In this document: piece after piece, positions 1-5,055 of the stretch
Position numbering within the stretch: the stretch's first letter is position 1
How the letters are laid out: the number at the start of each line of letters is the position of its first letter
Source of the DNA: Accumulibacter sp.
GTDB taxonomy: Bacteria; Pseudomonadota; Gammaproteobacteria; Burkholderiales; Rhodocyclaceae
NCBI GenBank assembly: GCA_031274075.1
Contig: JAISQQ010000088.1
Location: forward strand, 1 to 5,250
Length of the DNA stretch: 5,250 bases
Direction of reading: 5' to 3'
The notes under the pieces: generated by a model
Database searches by the model: none
Told to the model about the DNA's origin: nothing
What the model saw: only the letters and a program-made list of their open reading frames with translations
Position numbers and translations under genes: made by a program

Positions 1-215
1 TTCGCGCCGCGCAAGGCGCGAAAGGCGAGGCACGCGCCGCCGCTGCCGGCAAGGAGCAAGATCGGCAGTTCCACGCCGCGCCAGAAGTAGAACAGCGGAT
101 GCTTGAAGTAGCACGCCGCGATGAAAGCCAGCGCGATGGGCGCGAAGTGGAACACGGCGAAAAACGAAACCGTCCTCAGCATGGAAAATGCGGCGAAAAA
201 AACGGAAGCGGGCAT
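1..215 (-). CDS. Partial membrane protein of unknown function (N-terminal part)
   Basis: An open frame runs leftwards from an ATG at 215-213 to the window edge without a stop, giving about 71 residues. An in-frame TGA in the adjacent heptamer array closes the frame upstream, so the start lies here or at the internal Met12. The protein begins MPASVFFAAFSMLRT and is strongly hydrophobic. Residues of about 3-35 could form one or two membrane segments (FFAVFHFAPIALAFIAACYF) and about 48-67 another (LPILLLAGSGGACLAF), with a short aromatic and basic loop between them (FKHPLFYFWRG). Only a weak GGA lies upstream as a ribosome site. It follows creD on the same strand, separated by a 193-bp repeat-filled gap. 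I do not recognise the family, and the C-terminal part is outside the window. It is probably an integral inner-membrane protein. Confidence 0.6.
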   Translation of the reverse strand, partial: MPASVFFAAFSMLRTVSFFAVFHFAPIALAFIAACYFKHPLFYFWRGVELPILLLAGSGGACLAFRALRGA

Positions 216-227
216 GAATCGATCCAG

Positions 228-340
228 GTGTCAGGTGGCAGGTGGCAGGTGGCAGGTGGCAGGTGGCATGTGGCAGGTGGCAGGTGGCAGGAATTACCGG
301 CGCTTCGCGCCGCAAAATCCTGTCACCTGTTCCCTGATCC
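228..340. repeat. Heptamer-hairpin element A
   Basis: The left array at 228-290 is nine exact 7-bp units: one GTGTCAG and eight GTGGCAG, one of which ends in T instead of G. The core at 294-318 reads TTACC, then a 5-bp stem GGCGC / GCGCC (299-303 and 307-311) around a TTC loop, then GCAAAAT. The right array at 320-340 has three units: CTGTCAC, CTGTTCC, CTGATCC. The arms point at each other like those of the other elements, but here their unit sequences do not match well. The core is in the forward orientation. No gene is seen in the 216-408 gap. Confidence 0.85.
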
Positions 341-348
341 GGGTTTTT

Positions 349-380
349 GTTGGGGTTCGCTTCGCTCACCGCCAACCTAT
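349..380 (-). repeat. REP-like hairpin with ATAG lead
   Basis: Read on the minus strand, ATAG (380-377) leads straight into GTTGG, a single bulged C, GGT, an 11-nt loop rich in GCGAAGC, and then ACCCCAAC. This gives an 8-bp stem with one bulge. It has the layout of the REP family, a GTAG tetranucleotide followed by a palindrome, with the first base changed to A. It sits inside the repeat-filled gap downstream of creD, between element A and the array that reaches into creD. Confidence 0.6.
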
Positions 381-398
381 ACGTTGCCCCCGTTGCCC

Positions 399-426
399 CT
401 GTCACCCGTTACCTGTCACCTGTCAC
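399..426. repeat. Heptamer array overlapping the 3' end of creD
   Basis: Four 7-bp units, CTGTCAC, CCGTTAC, CTGTCAC, CTGTCAC, are followed by CTGA. On the minus strand the units encode the last five residues of CreD (VTGDR), and the variant unit CCGTTAC supplies its TAA stop at 411-409. Two further imperfect 8-bp units (CGTTGCCC) lie just to the left at about 382-397. Confidence 0.8.
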
Positions 427-1809
427 CTGAAGCGCGTACCAGTCGAATTGGCGCGTGCTCAGCATGATGGCGGCGAGTACGGCGAAGAGCAGCAGGCTGC
501 CCATGAGCAGGGCCTTGTCTTCCAGTTGCAGGATGACGTAGAGCATCGCGTACAGCCCGGCGAGACCGCTGCCGAACACGGCTCCCGGACGCCAGGAGGC
601 GAACACGCCCGCCAGGTAGACGGCGATCAGGCCGATGCACGCCGCGGCGGAAACGAGGTAGGCCGTCAGGAACGGCAGGTGCTCGGAAAGCGCGGCCAGC
701 AGCAGGAAGAAAATGGCGAGCGCCAGTCCCACCAGCAGGTATTGCATGAGGTGCATCGGGCGGCGGCGCAGGATTTCGCCGAGGAAGAAGGCGGCGAAGG
801 TCAGCACGATGAACAGGCTGCCGTATTTCACCGCGCGTTCGCATTGCAGGTAGATATTGACCGGCTCCATGAAATTGACGCTCAGGACTTCGCCGCTGTC
901 GGCCTTCAGCGATTTTTCCAGGTCGCGCGCCAGTTGGGAGACTTCCCATTGCGCGTTGAAGCCGCCCCGCGTGACCTGCCGCGCGCGCGGCAGGAAACGG
1001 CCCTGGAAGCTCGGATGCGGCCAATTGGATTCGATTTGAACGGTGTTGCTCTCCGCTGTGGGCGCGATGGCCAGGCTTTCCGTGCCGGTGAGTTTCAAGG
1101 GCATGGAGAAAGCGATGCTGCGCTCCTGGCCGGGAGTCAAGGCGCCCAGATCGATCTCCAGCCGGCTGCCGGGCATGAGTTTGTCGAAGCGCTTGTCCTT
1201 CGGCGTGGTGAAACGCATCGGGCGCTGATCGACGAGGACTTCCGGATCGGCGTCCACGCCGCGCAGGTCGCTGATGCCGAGCAGCAGCGCGGCGCGGGCC
1301 TCGACGACTTCGTCGCTGTCCGCCATCTCCTGGATCAGCCCGGCGGGCAGGCTGAACACGCCCTCGGCCGTGAGATCGAGATGAAAGAGGCGCGCCGGGT
1401 AGATGCCCCGGTAGCGCTGCTCCACCTCGGCGCGTCCATGGATCGCCAGCGTCTGGGCGGGGACGATGGCGGCCCCTTCTCCTTCACTTCCACGCGACGC
1501 GGGACGGACGACGATCTCGCCCGTGTTCATGTCGCGATGACGCTCCCCAAGCGCTTTCGTGCGGTAGCGGATGGCCAGTACCGGCCCGGTCAGGGTTTGC
1601 CCGCCGGCGGCGGTATTGGCGATTTCCCGGACGACCTGCGCCTGGTGCCAGCCGCGCTGGGTAATCTGGCCCCGGATCATGGCGAGCGGGATCAACAGCA
1701 GCACGGCCAGCGCCGCCACCGCCACGAGTTTGCCCACATAGTGGGCGCGAACGACGGTTTCCTTGAACGAGCGCATCGCGTCGCGTTGCGCGGGGTCTTG
1801 ATTTTCCAT
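409..1809 (-). CDS. creD: Cell envelope integrity / inner membrane protein CreD
   Basis: This is a 466-residue member of the CreD family (the E. coli protein is about 450). The family is linked to envelope integrity and, through the CreBC system, to beta-lactam and colicin responses; its biochemical activity is not known. Residues about 27-46 form one N-terminal membrane helix. Residues about 50-325 form a large domain expected in the periplasm. About five or six further helices fill 328-450, with the conserved family stretches MHLMQYLLVGLALAIFFLLL (352-371), LSEHLPFLTAYLVSA (374-388), LYVILQLEDKALLMGSLLLF (423-442) and the terminal FDWYAL. The start is chosen at the ATG of MENQDPAQRD because AGGAG lies 8 nt upstream; the frame stays open for 12 more codons to an ATG at 1845 that lacks such a site. 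The last five residues and the stop come from a heptamer repeat array. A cre-tag-like site lies about 100 bp upstream. No creBC genes are in the window. Confidence 0.93.
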   Translation of the reverse strand: MENQDPAQRDAMRSFKETVVRAHYVGKLVAVAALAVLLLIPLAMIRGQITQRGWHQAQVVREIANTAAGGQTLTGPVLAIRYRTKALGERHRDMNTGEIVVRPASRGSEGEGAAIVPAQTLAIHGRAEVEQRYRGIYPARLFHLDLTAEGVFSLPAGLIQEMADSDEVVEARAALLLGISDLRGVDADPEVLVDQRPMRFTTPKDKRFDKLMPGSRLEIDLGALTPGQERSIAFSMPLKLTGTESLAIAPTAESNTVQIESNWPHPSFQGRFLPRARQVTRGGFNAQWEVSQLARDLEKSLKADSGEVLSVNFMEPVNIYLQCERAVKYGSLFIVLTFAAFFLGEILRRRPMHLMQYLLVGLALAIFFLLLAALSEHLPFLTAYLVSAAACIGLIAVYLAGVFASWRPGAVFGSGLAGLYAMLYVILQLEDKALLMGSLLLFAVLAAIMLSTRQFDWYALQVTGDR

Positions 1810-1817
1810 AGCACTTT

Positions 1818-1822
1818 CTCCT
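1818..1822 (-). promoter_or_regulatory. creD ribosome binding site
   Basis: AGGAG on the minus strand is followed by an 8-nt spacer (AAAGTGCT) and the ATG of MENQ. This fixes the creD start at 1809 and argues against the longer frame starting at 1845. Confidence 0.8.
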
Positions 1823-1911
1823 GGTTTCCTCGAATGAAGTGGCACACGCCACCCAGGCCGCCAGCATGGCCGCCGCGTGTGAACAGACCGGGAAGGGAAA
1901 ACGGGATTTGT

Positions 1912-1927
1912 GTGAAGCGAGGGTGAA
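1912..1927 (-). promoter_or_regulatory. cre-tag-like CreB binding site upstream of creD
   Basis: On the minus strand the sequence reads TTCAC CCTCGC TTCAC, an exact match to the published cre tag TTCACnnnnnnTTCAC bound by the response regulator CreB. It points towards creD, about 100 bp before its start codon. A third TTCAC on the same strand lies at 1883-1879, 33 bp (three times the 11-bp half-site spacing) closer to the gene. The upstream half-site (1923-1927) also forms the end of the inverted repeat of element B. Site identity is seen in the sequence; binding by CreB is inferred from the family. Confidence 0.6.
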
Positions 1928-2090
1928 GGGGGGTCAGGTATCAGGGATCAGGTATCAGGGATCAGTAATATTTGCGGGCGCGAAGCGTCCGGTGATTGAA
2001 CTGACACCTGCCACCTGACACCTGCCACCTGACACCTGACACCTGACACCTGATTCCTGATACCTGATCCCTGATACCTGATTCACCCTC
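1919..2090. repeat. Heptamer-hairpin element B with long inverted arms
   Basis: The left array at 1931-1965 has five units (GGGTCAG, GTATCAG, GGATCAG, GTATCAG, GGATCAG). The core at 1966-2000 holds a 7-bp stem CGGGCGC / GCGTCCG (1975-1981 and 1985-1991, one G-T pair) around GAA, in the reverse orientation. The right array at 2001-2084 has exactly twelve units: first CTGACAC and CTGCCAC types, then CTGATTC, CTGATAC, CTGATCC, CTGATAC, CTGATTC. The outer part pairs closely: 1934-1965 matches the complement of 2050-2081 at 31 of 32 positions, and GAGGGTGAA (1919-1927) matches TTCACCCTC (2082-2090) exactly, with six extra G bases on the left at 1928-1933. Seven inner right units have no partner on the left. 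It lies between the divergent creD and HDOD genes. Confidence 0.9.
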
Positions 2091-2094
2091 AGGC

Positions 2095-2103
2095 TGCTAT
2101 CAT
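2095..2103 (+). promoter_or_regulatory. Extended -10 promoter of the HDOD gene
   Basis: TGCTATCAT fits an extended -10 box (TGnTATAAT with one mismatch). Transcription would start near 2109-2111, leaving a leader of about 26 nt before the ATG at 2136. No good -35 box is seen; that position falls inside the right array of element B. A TTG at 2103, which would give a longer protein, overlaps this box and is therefore unlikely to be the start. Confidence 0.5.
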
Positions 2104-2135
2104 TGGCGCCTTCGGGGAATCGCTATTTGGAAACC

Positions 2136-3008
2136 ATGGATCAACGCACGGGCAAGGACAAGATTGGCGAGGAACTCGCGGCGCAGCGGTTCAAGATGCT
2201 TGAAGACATCGCCCGCGAGCTTGCCGGCGAGGTGCTTTTTCCGACGTGTTTTGACGCCATCCTGCGTTTGCGCAAGGAATTGCAGAACCCCAATATTACC
2301 CTTGCGCGTATCGCGCAGATCGTCCAGCTCGAGCCGCTGGTGGCCGCCAAACTGGTGCGTTTGGCCAATTCGTCGGCCTACGGCGCGCAGGGGGCGGTTC
2401 GCGATTTGCCGTCGGCGATCCACCGGCTGGGGCTGAACATCGTGCGCACCACGGCGATGTCGGTGGCCATGGGCGAGATTCTTCACGCCAAGCAAATGGT
2501 CGGCTTTTCCAAGCTGGCGCAAAGTCTTTGGCAGCATTCCGTTTACAGCGCGGCGGCGGCGCGCCTGCTGGCGTCGCATTTCCATGTCGCCAAGGTGCGC
2601 TCCGAGGAGGCGCTGCTGGCCGGTCTGGTGCATGACCTGGGCGCTTTCTACATGTTGTACCGCGGGGCGCAGTACGACGAGCTTCGCGAGCGGCCCGACA
2701 CCCTCCGGCATCTCATCGCGCAGTGGCACGAGGCGATCGGCGTGACCCTGCTGGAAACGCTGGGCTTGCCGCAGGAGATCGCGCAAGCGTCCGTCGATCA
2801 TGACCGTCCGCGTTCCGTTCCCGACGAGCCGAAGACGCTGGCCGACGTCGTCTACACCGCCAACCTCCTGGCCGGCGGCTGTTACGTCTGGCTGCACCTG
2901 GATTTCGATCGCCAGGAAGAGGACGTCGCCCTTTTCCGCGAGAAGTATTCGAATCTCCTGCCGGAGATCGAGGCCGGGGCGCGTGAAATGCAGACCGCGC
3001 TGAATTGA
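2136..3008 (+). CDS. HDOD domain-containing protein
   Basis: This is a 290-residue protein of the HDOD family (PF08668), a relative of HD phosphohydrolases that usually acts as a signalling or scaffold protein rather than an enzyme. It is predicted soluble and cytoplasmic, with no signal peptide or membrane segment. The domain spans about residues 25-225. Family landmarks are LEPLVAAKLVRLANSSAYG (66-84), the helix LWQHSVYSAAAARLLA (131-146), EEALLAGLVHDLGAFYML (158-175) with the HD pair at 166-167, WHEAIGVTLLETLGLPQEIA (197-216), and VDHDRP (220-225), where many relatives have HH. The remaining tail of about 65 residues has no domain I recognise. The ATG at 2136 is preferred over TTG at 2103, which lies in the promoter; the ribosome site is weak (GGA at 2129-2131). 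It is a single gene, with repeat-filled gaps on both sides. Its specific pathway cannot be read from the context. Confidence 0.9.
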   Translation: MDQRTGKDKIGEELAAQRFKMLEDIARELAGEVLFPTCFDAILRLRKELQNPNITLARIAQIVQLEPLVAAKLVRLANSSAYGAQGAVRDLPSAIHRLGLNIVRTTAMSVAMGEILHAKQMVGFSKLAQSLWQHSVYSAAAARLLASHFHVAKVRSEEALLAGLVHDLGAFYMLYRGAQYDELRERPDTLRHLIAQWHEAIGVTLLETLGLPQEIAQASVDHDRPRSVPDEPKTLADVVYTANLLAGGCYVWLHLDFDRQEEDVALFREKYSNLLPEIEAGAREMQTALN

Positions 3009-3022
3009 GCGGCTTGTGCCAG

Positions 3023-3222
3023 GTGTCAGGGATCAGGTGTTCAGGGATCAGATGTCAGGAATCAGGGATCAGAAAAGTTACCGGCGCTTCGCGCCGGAGG
3101 TTTACGACCGGCGGATTGGCATCCGCCCTACGTGTCAGGTGCCGGGGATCGGTAATTCTTGCGGGCGCGAAGCGCCCGGTAACTGAACTGATTCCTGATC
3201 CCTGATCCCTGACATCTGACTC
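3023..3222. repeat. Heptamer-hairpin element C, double core
   Basis: The left array at 3023-3072 has seven units (GTGTCAG, GGATCAG, the 8-bp GTGTTCAG, GGATCAG, ATGTCAG, GAATCAG, GGATCAG). Core one, in the forward orientation, is a perfect 7-bp stem CCGGCGC / GCGCCGG (3081-3087 and 3091-3097) with loop TTC. A GTAG-type hairpin follows at 3110-3131, then a decayed array GTGTCAG GTGCCGG GGATCGG (3132-3152). Core two, in the reverse orientation, is CGGGCGC / GCGCCCG (3162-3168 and 3172-3178) with loop GAA. The right array at 3188-3222 is CTGATTC, CTGATCC, CTGATCC, CTGACAT, CTGACTC. Arm units match between the two ends (ATGTCAG with CTGACAT, GAATCAG with CTGATTC, GGATCAG with CTGATCC), though not in strict order. 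It fills most of the gap between the HDOD gene and the phosphate operon. Confidence 0.88.
3110..3131 (-). repeat. GTAG-type REP hairpin inside element C
   Basis: On the minus strand GTAG (3131-3128) is followed directly by a perfect 7-bp stem, GGCGGAT / ATCCGCC, around the loop GCCA. A GTAG tetranucleotide before a palindrome is the layout of REP sequences, which are moved by RAYT (TnpA-REP) enzymes. No RAYT gene is in the window. It lies between the two cores of element C. Confidence 0.65.
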
Positions 3223-3244
3223 GGGCGCGCTGGTTTCGGCGGGG

Positions 3245-3250
3245 TATAAT
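3245..3250 (+). promoter_or_regulatory. -10 box of the DUF47-pit operon
   Basis: A perfect TATAAT in the context GGGGTATAATCCGCGCC lies 29 bp before the ATG at 3280, predicting a leader of about 22-24 nt. No convincing -35 box is seen at the expected distance (about 3222-3227), directly beside the end of the right array of element C. This suggests a promoter that depends on an activator or on flanking DNA. I see no clear Pho box. Confidence 0.6.
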
Positions 3251-3279
3251 CCGCGCCTTCCCACTGACGAAAAGATGAC

Positions 3280-3918
3280 ATGCTCTCGCGATTCATGCCC
3301 CATGAAGGGAAGTTTTTCGATTTGTTCAACGCGCACGCGGAGCAGGTGATCCTGGGAAGCCAGGCGCTGGCCAGGCTGCTCGCCGTGTTCAACGATTCTG
3401 GCGAGGAAGCGGAAAAGCAGTGCAACCAGATCGACGTGGCCGAGAAGGCGGGCGACAAGATCACCCACGAGACCATGCGCCAGTTGCACAAGTCGTTCAT
3501 CACGCCGATCGATCGCGAGGAAATCCACCAACTGATCAACGGTCTCGACGACATCCTCGACCTGATGCAGGACGCCGCGCATACGGTGACGCTGTACAAC
3601 ATCCGGCACATCACGCCGGAAGCGATCCGCCTGGGCGAGATCGTCCAGCAGTGCGCCGAGCGGGTGCGCACCGCCGTCGGCCTGCTCACCTCGATGGACA
3701 ACGGCCCGCGGATCTTCAAGCTGTGCCACGAGATCGACGAGCTCGAATCCGTCGCCGACCGGGAGATGCGCGGCGCGATGTCGCGCCTGTTCCGCGAAGA
3801 GCCCGACGTCCGCGAGCTGATCAAATACCGGGCCATCTACGAACTGCTCGAAATCGTGACCGACCGCTGCGAGGATGTGGCAAACATCATCGAAGGCATC
3901 GTCATCGAAAACTCCTGA
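3280..3918 (+). CDS. DUF47 / PhoU-like phosphate transport accessory protein
   Basis: This is a 212-residue, all-helical cytoplasmic protein of the DUF47 family (TIGR00153, PhoU-like), close to the usual length of about 205-225. In Sinorhizobium meliloti the equivalent, Pap (Pit accessory protein), is encoded just before pit, and family members are thought to modulate the transporter. Landmarks are the opening MPHEGKFFDLFNAHAEQV (6-23), the acidic helix EKAGDKITHETMRQL (55-69), FITPIDREEIHQLINGLDDI (73-92), EIDELESVADREM (151-163) and YELLEIVTDRCEDVANIIEG (187-206). The paired acidic stretches resemble those that bind metal in PhoU. The ATG at 3280 fits the family start; the ribosome site is weak. 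Only 12 bp separate it from pit, so the two genes are almost certainly cotranscribed from the TATAAT at 3245. Confidence 0.93.
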   Translation: MLSRFMPHEGKFFDLFNAHAEQVILGSQALARLLAVFNDSGEEAEKQCNQIDVAEKAGDKITHETMRQLHKSFITPIDREEIHQLINGLDDILDLMQDAAHTVTLYNIRHITPEAIRLGEIVQQCAERVRTAVGLLTSMDNGPRIFKLCHEIDELESVADREMRGAMSRLFREEPDVRELIKYRAIYELLEIVTDRCEDVANIIEGIVIENS

Positions 3919-3930
3919 CCGGCGAGGCGC

Positions 3931-4938
3931 ATGGACAACGCAACTATCGGCATGGGCGTGATCGCGCTGCTCGTGGTCATGGCCCTGGCGTTCGACTTCA
4001 TGAACGGCTTCCACGACGCCGCCAACGCGATCGCCACGGTGGTCTCGACGCGCGTGATGAAACCGCATACGGCGGTGCTCATGGCCGCCGTGTGCAACGT
4101 GGCGGCGATCTTCATCTTCGAGCTGAAGGTGGCGGCGACGGTGGGCAAGGGCACGATCGAGCCTTTCGCCATCGATTACTACGTGATCTTCGGCGCGCTG
4201 GCCGGCGCCATCGCCTGGAACGTCATCACCTGGTACTTCGGCATCCCGTCGTCTTCATCGCACGCGCTGATCGGCGGCCTGATCGGGCCGGCGCTGGCGC
4301 ACGTCGGCCCGCAGGCGCTGATCGCCTCCGGGGTGCTCAAGGTGATCGCCTTCATCCTCATCTCGCCGCTGCTCGGCATGGTGCTCGGCGCGCTGACGAT
4401 GATCCTGATGTCCTGGCTGTTCCGCCACGCCACGCCGCGCCGCGTCGACCGCTGGTCGCGCCTGCTGCAACTGTTTTCCGCCTCGGCGTATGCCCTGGGA
4501 CACGGCGGGAACGACGCGCAGAAGACGATCGGCATCATCTGGATGCTGCTGCTCTCCAGCGGCCTGATGCAGGCCGGCGAGCACGTCCCCTACTGGGTCG
4601 TCGCCTCCTGCTACACGGCGATCGGCCTGGGGACCGTTTTCGGCGGCTGGCGGATCATCAAGCTGATGGGACAGAAAATAACCAAATTGAAGCCGGTCGG
4701 CGGGTTCTGCGCGCAGACCGGCGGCGCGGCCACGCTCTTCTTCGCCACCGCGCTCGGCATTCCGGTATCGACGACCCACACCATCACCGGCGCCATCGTC
4801 GGCGTCGGCGCGACCAAACGCCTGTCCGCGGTGCGCTGGGGAATCGCCGGCTCGATCGTCTGGGCCTGGGTGCTGACCATCCCGTGCAGCGCGCTGATCG
4901 GCGCGCTGTGCTGGGGCGTGGGCCGGCTCTTCCTTTGA
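3931..4938 (+). CDS. pit: Inorganic phosphate transporter, PiT family
   Basis: This is a 335-residue inner-membrane carrier of the PiT family (PF01384), which takes up phosphate, usually as a neutral metal-phosphate complex with protons in bacteria. Both halves of the internal duplication are clear. The first half has GFHDAANAIATVVSTR (26-41) and GIPSSSSHALIGGLIG (104-119). The second has GHGGNDAQKTIG (190-201) and GIPVSTTHTITGAIVGVG (276-293). About ten hydrophobic segments can be seen, starting at 7-24. The loop joining the halves (about 164-180, basic) is short, unlike the long loop of the roughly 500-residue E. coli PitA; the short form is typical of transporters encoded beside DUF47 proteins. 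GAGG at 3924-3927 is a close ribosome site. The stop lies 4 bp before element D. The sequence looks complete and functional. Confidence 0.96.
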   Translation: MDNATIGMGVIALLVVMALAFDFMNGFHDAANAIATVVSTRVMKPHTAVLMAAVCNVAAIFIFELKVAATVGKGTIEPFAIDYYVIFGALAGAIAWNVITWYFGIPSSSSHALIGGLIGPALAHVGPQALIASGVLKVIAFILISPLLGMVLGALTMILMSWLFRHATPRRVDRWSRLLQLFSASAYALGHGGNDAQKTIGIIWMLLLSSGLMQAGEHVPYWVVASCYTAIGLGTVFGGWRIIKLMGQKITKLKPVGGFCAQTGGAATLFFATALGIPVSTTHTITGAIVGVGATKRLSAVRWGIAGSIVWAWVLTIPCSALIGALCWGVGRLFL

Positions 4939-4942
4939 TTTT

Positions 4943-5030
4943 CAGAGGACAGAAGACAGAGGACAGTAATGCTTGCGGGCGCGAAGCGCCCGGTAACTGG
5001 ACTGTCCTCTGTCCTCAGTCCTCTGTCCTC
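4943..5030. repeat. Heptamer-hairpin element D
   Basis: The left arm at 4943-4966 is CAG followed by AGGACAG, AAGACAG, AGGACAG. The core at 4967-5000 holds a perfect 7-bp stem CGGGCGC / GCGCCCG (4976-4982 and 4986-4992) with loop GAA, in the reverse orientation, ending GGTAACTGGA. The right arm at 5002-5030 is CTGTCCT, CTGTCCT, CAGTCCT, CTGTCCT and C. The inner 15 bp of the arms pair with one mismatch. The heptamer type (AGGACAG) is not used in the other three elements, yet it appears on both sides here. The element begins 4 bp after the pit stop and could fold into a large hairpin at the end of the pit transcript. Confidence 0.88.
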
Positions 5031-5031
5031 C

Positions 5032-5055
5032 AAACGACGCCCGCAGGCGTCGTTT
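5032..5055. terminator. Perfect hairpin between convergent genes, probable two-way terminator
   Basis: AAACGACGCC and GGCGTCGTTT form a perfect 10-bp stem with the 4-nt loop CGCA. The A and T ends give a short T run in either direction, too short for a textbook intrinsic terminator, but the position between the ends of pit (plus) and the DUF465 gene (minus) fits a shared terminator. Its right arm overlaps two bases of the TAA stop codon of the DUF465 gene. Confidence 0.65.

Noticed and set aside
228..426. Heptamer arrays considered as CRISPR or Pho boxes
   Set aside because: The units are contiguous 7-mers without spacers, so this is not CRISPR. CTGTCAC resembles a Pho-box half-site, but a Pho box needs an 11-bp period with an AT-rich spacer; here the period is 7 and the array lies at the end of creD, not before the phosphate operon.
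1810..1845. Upstream ATG (1845) as creD start
   Set aside because: There is no ribosome site before it, while AGGAG is well spaced before the ATG at 1809.
121..1926. Open frame of about 600 codons on the plus strand opposite creD
   Set aside because: It is antisense to a clear creD, has low-complexity Q/R/E/H-rich composition with no recognisable domain, and reads through repeat arrays. This is typical of a GC-rich shadow frame.
2103..2135. Upstream TTG start for the HDOD protein
   Set aside because: It overlaps the -10 box, would add 11 residues with no family match, and lacks a ribosome site.
3005..3205. Short plus-strand frame of 66 codons in element C
   Set aside because: Its residues are translated heptamers and hairpins; it has no ribosome site and no family pattern.
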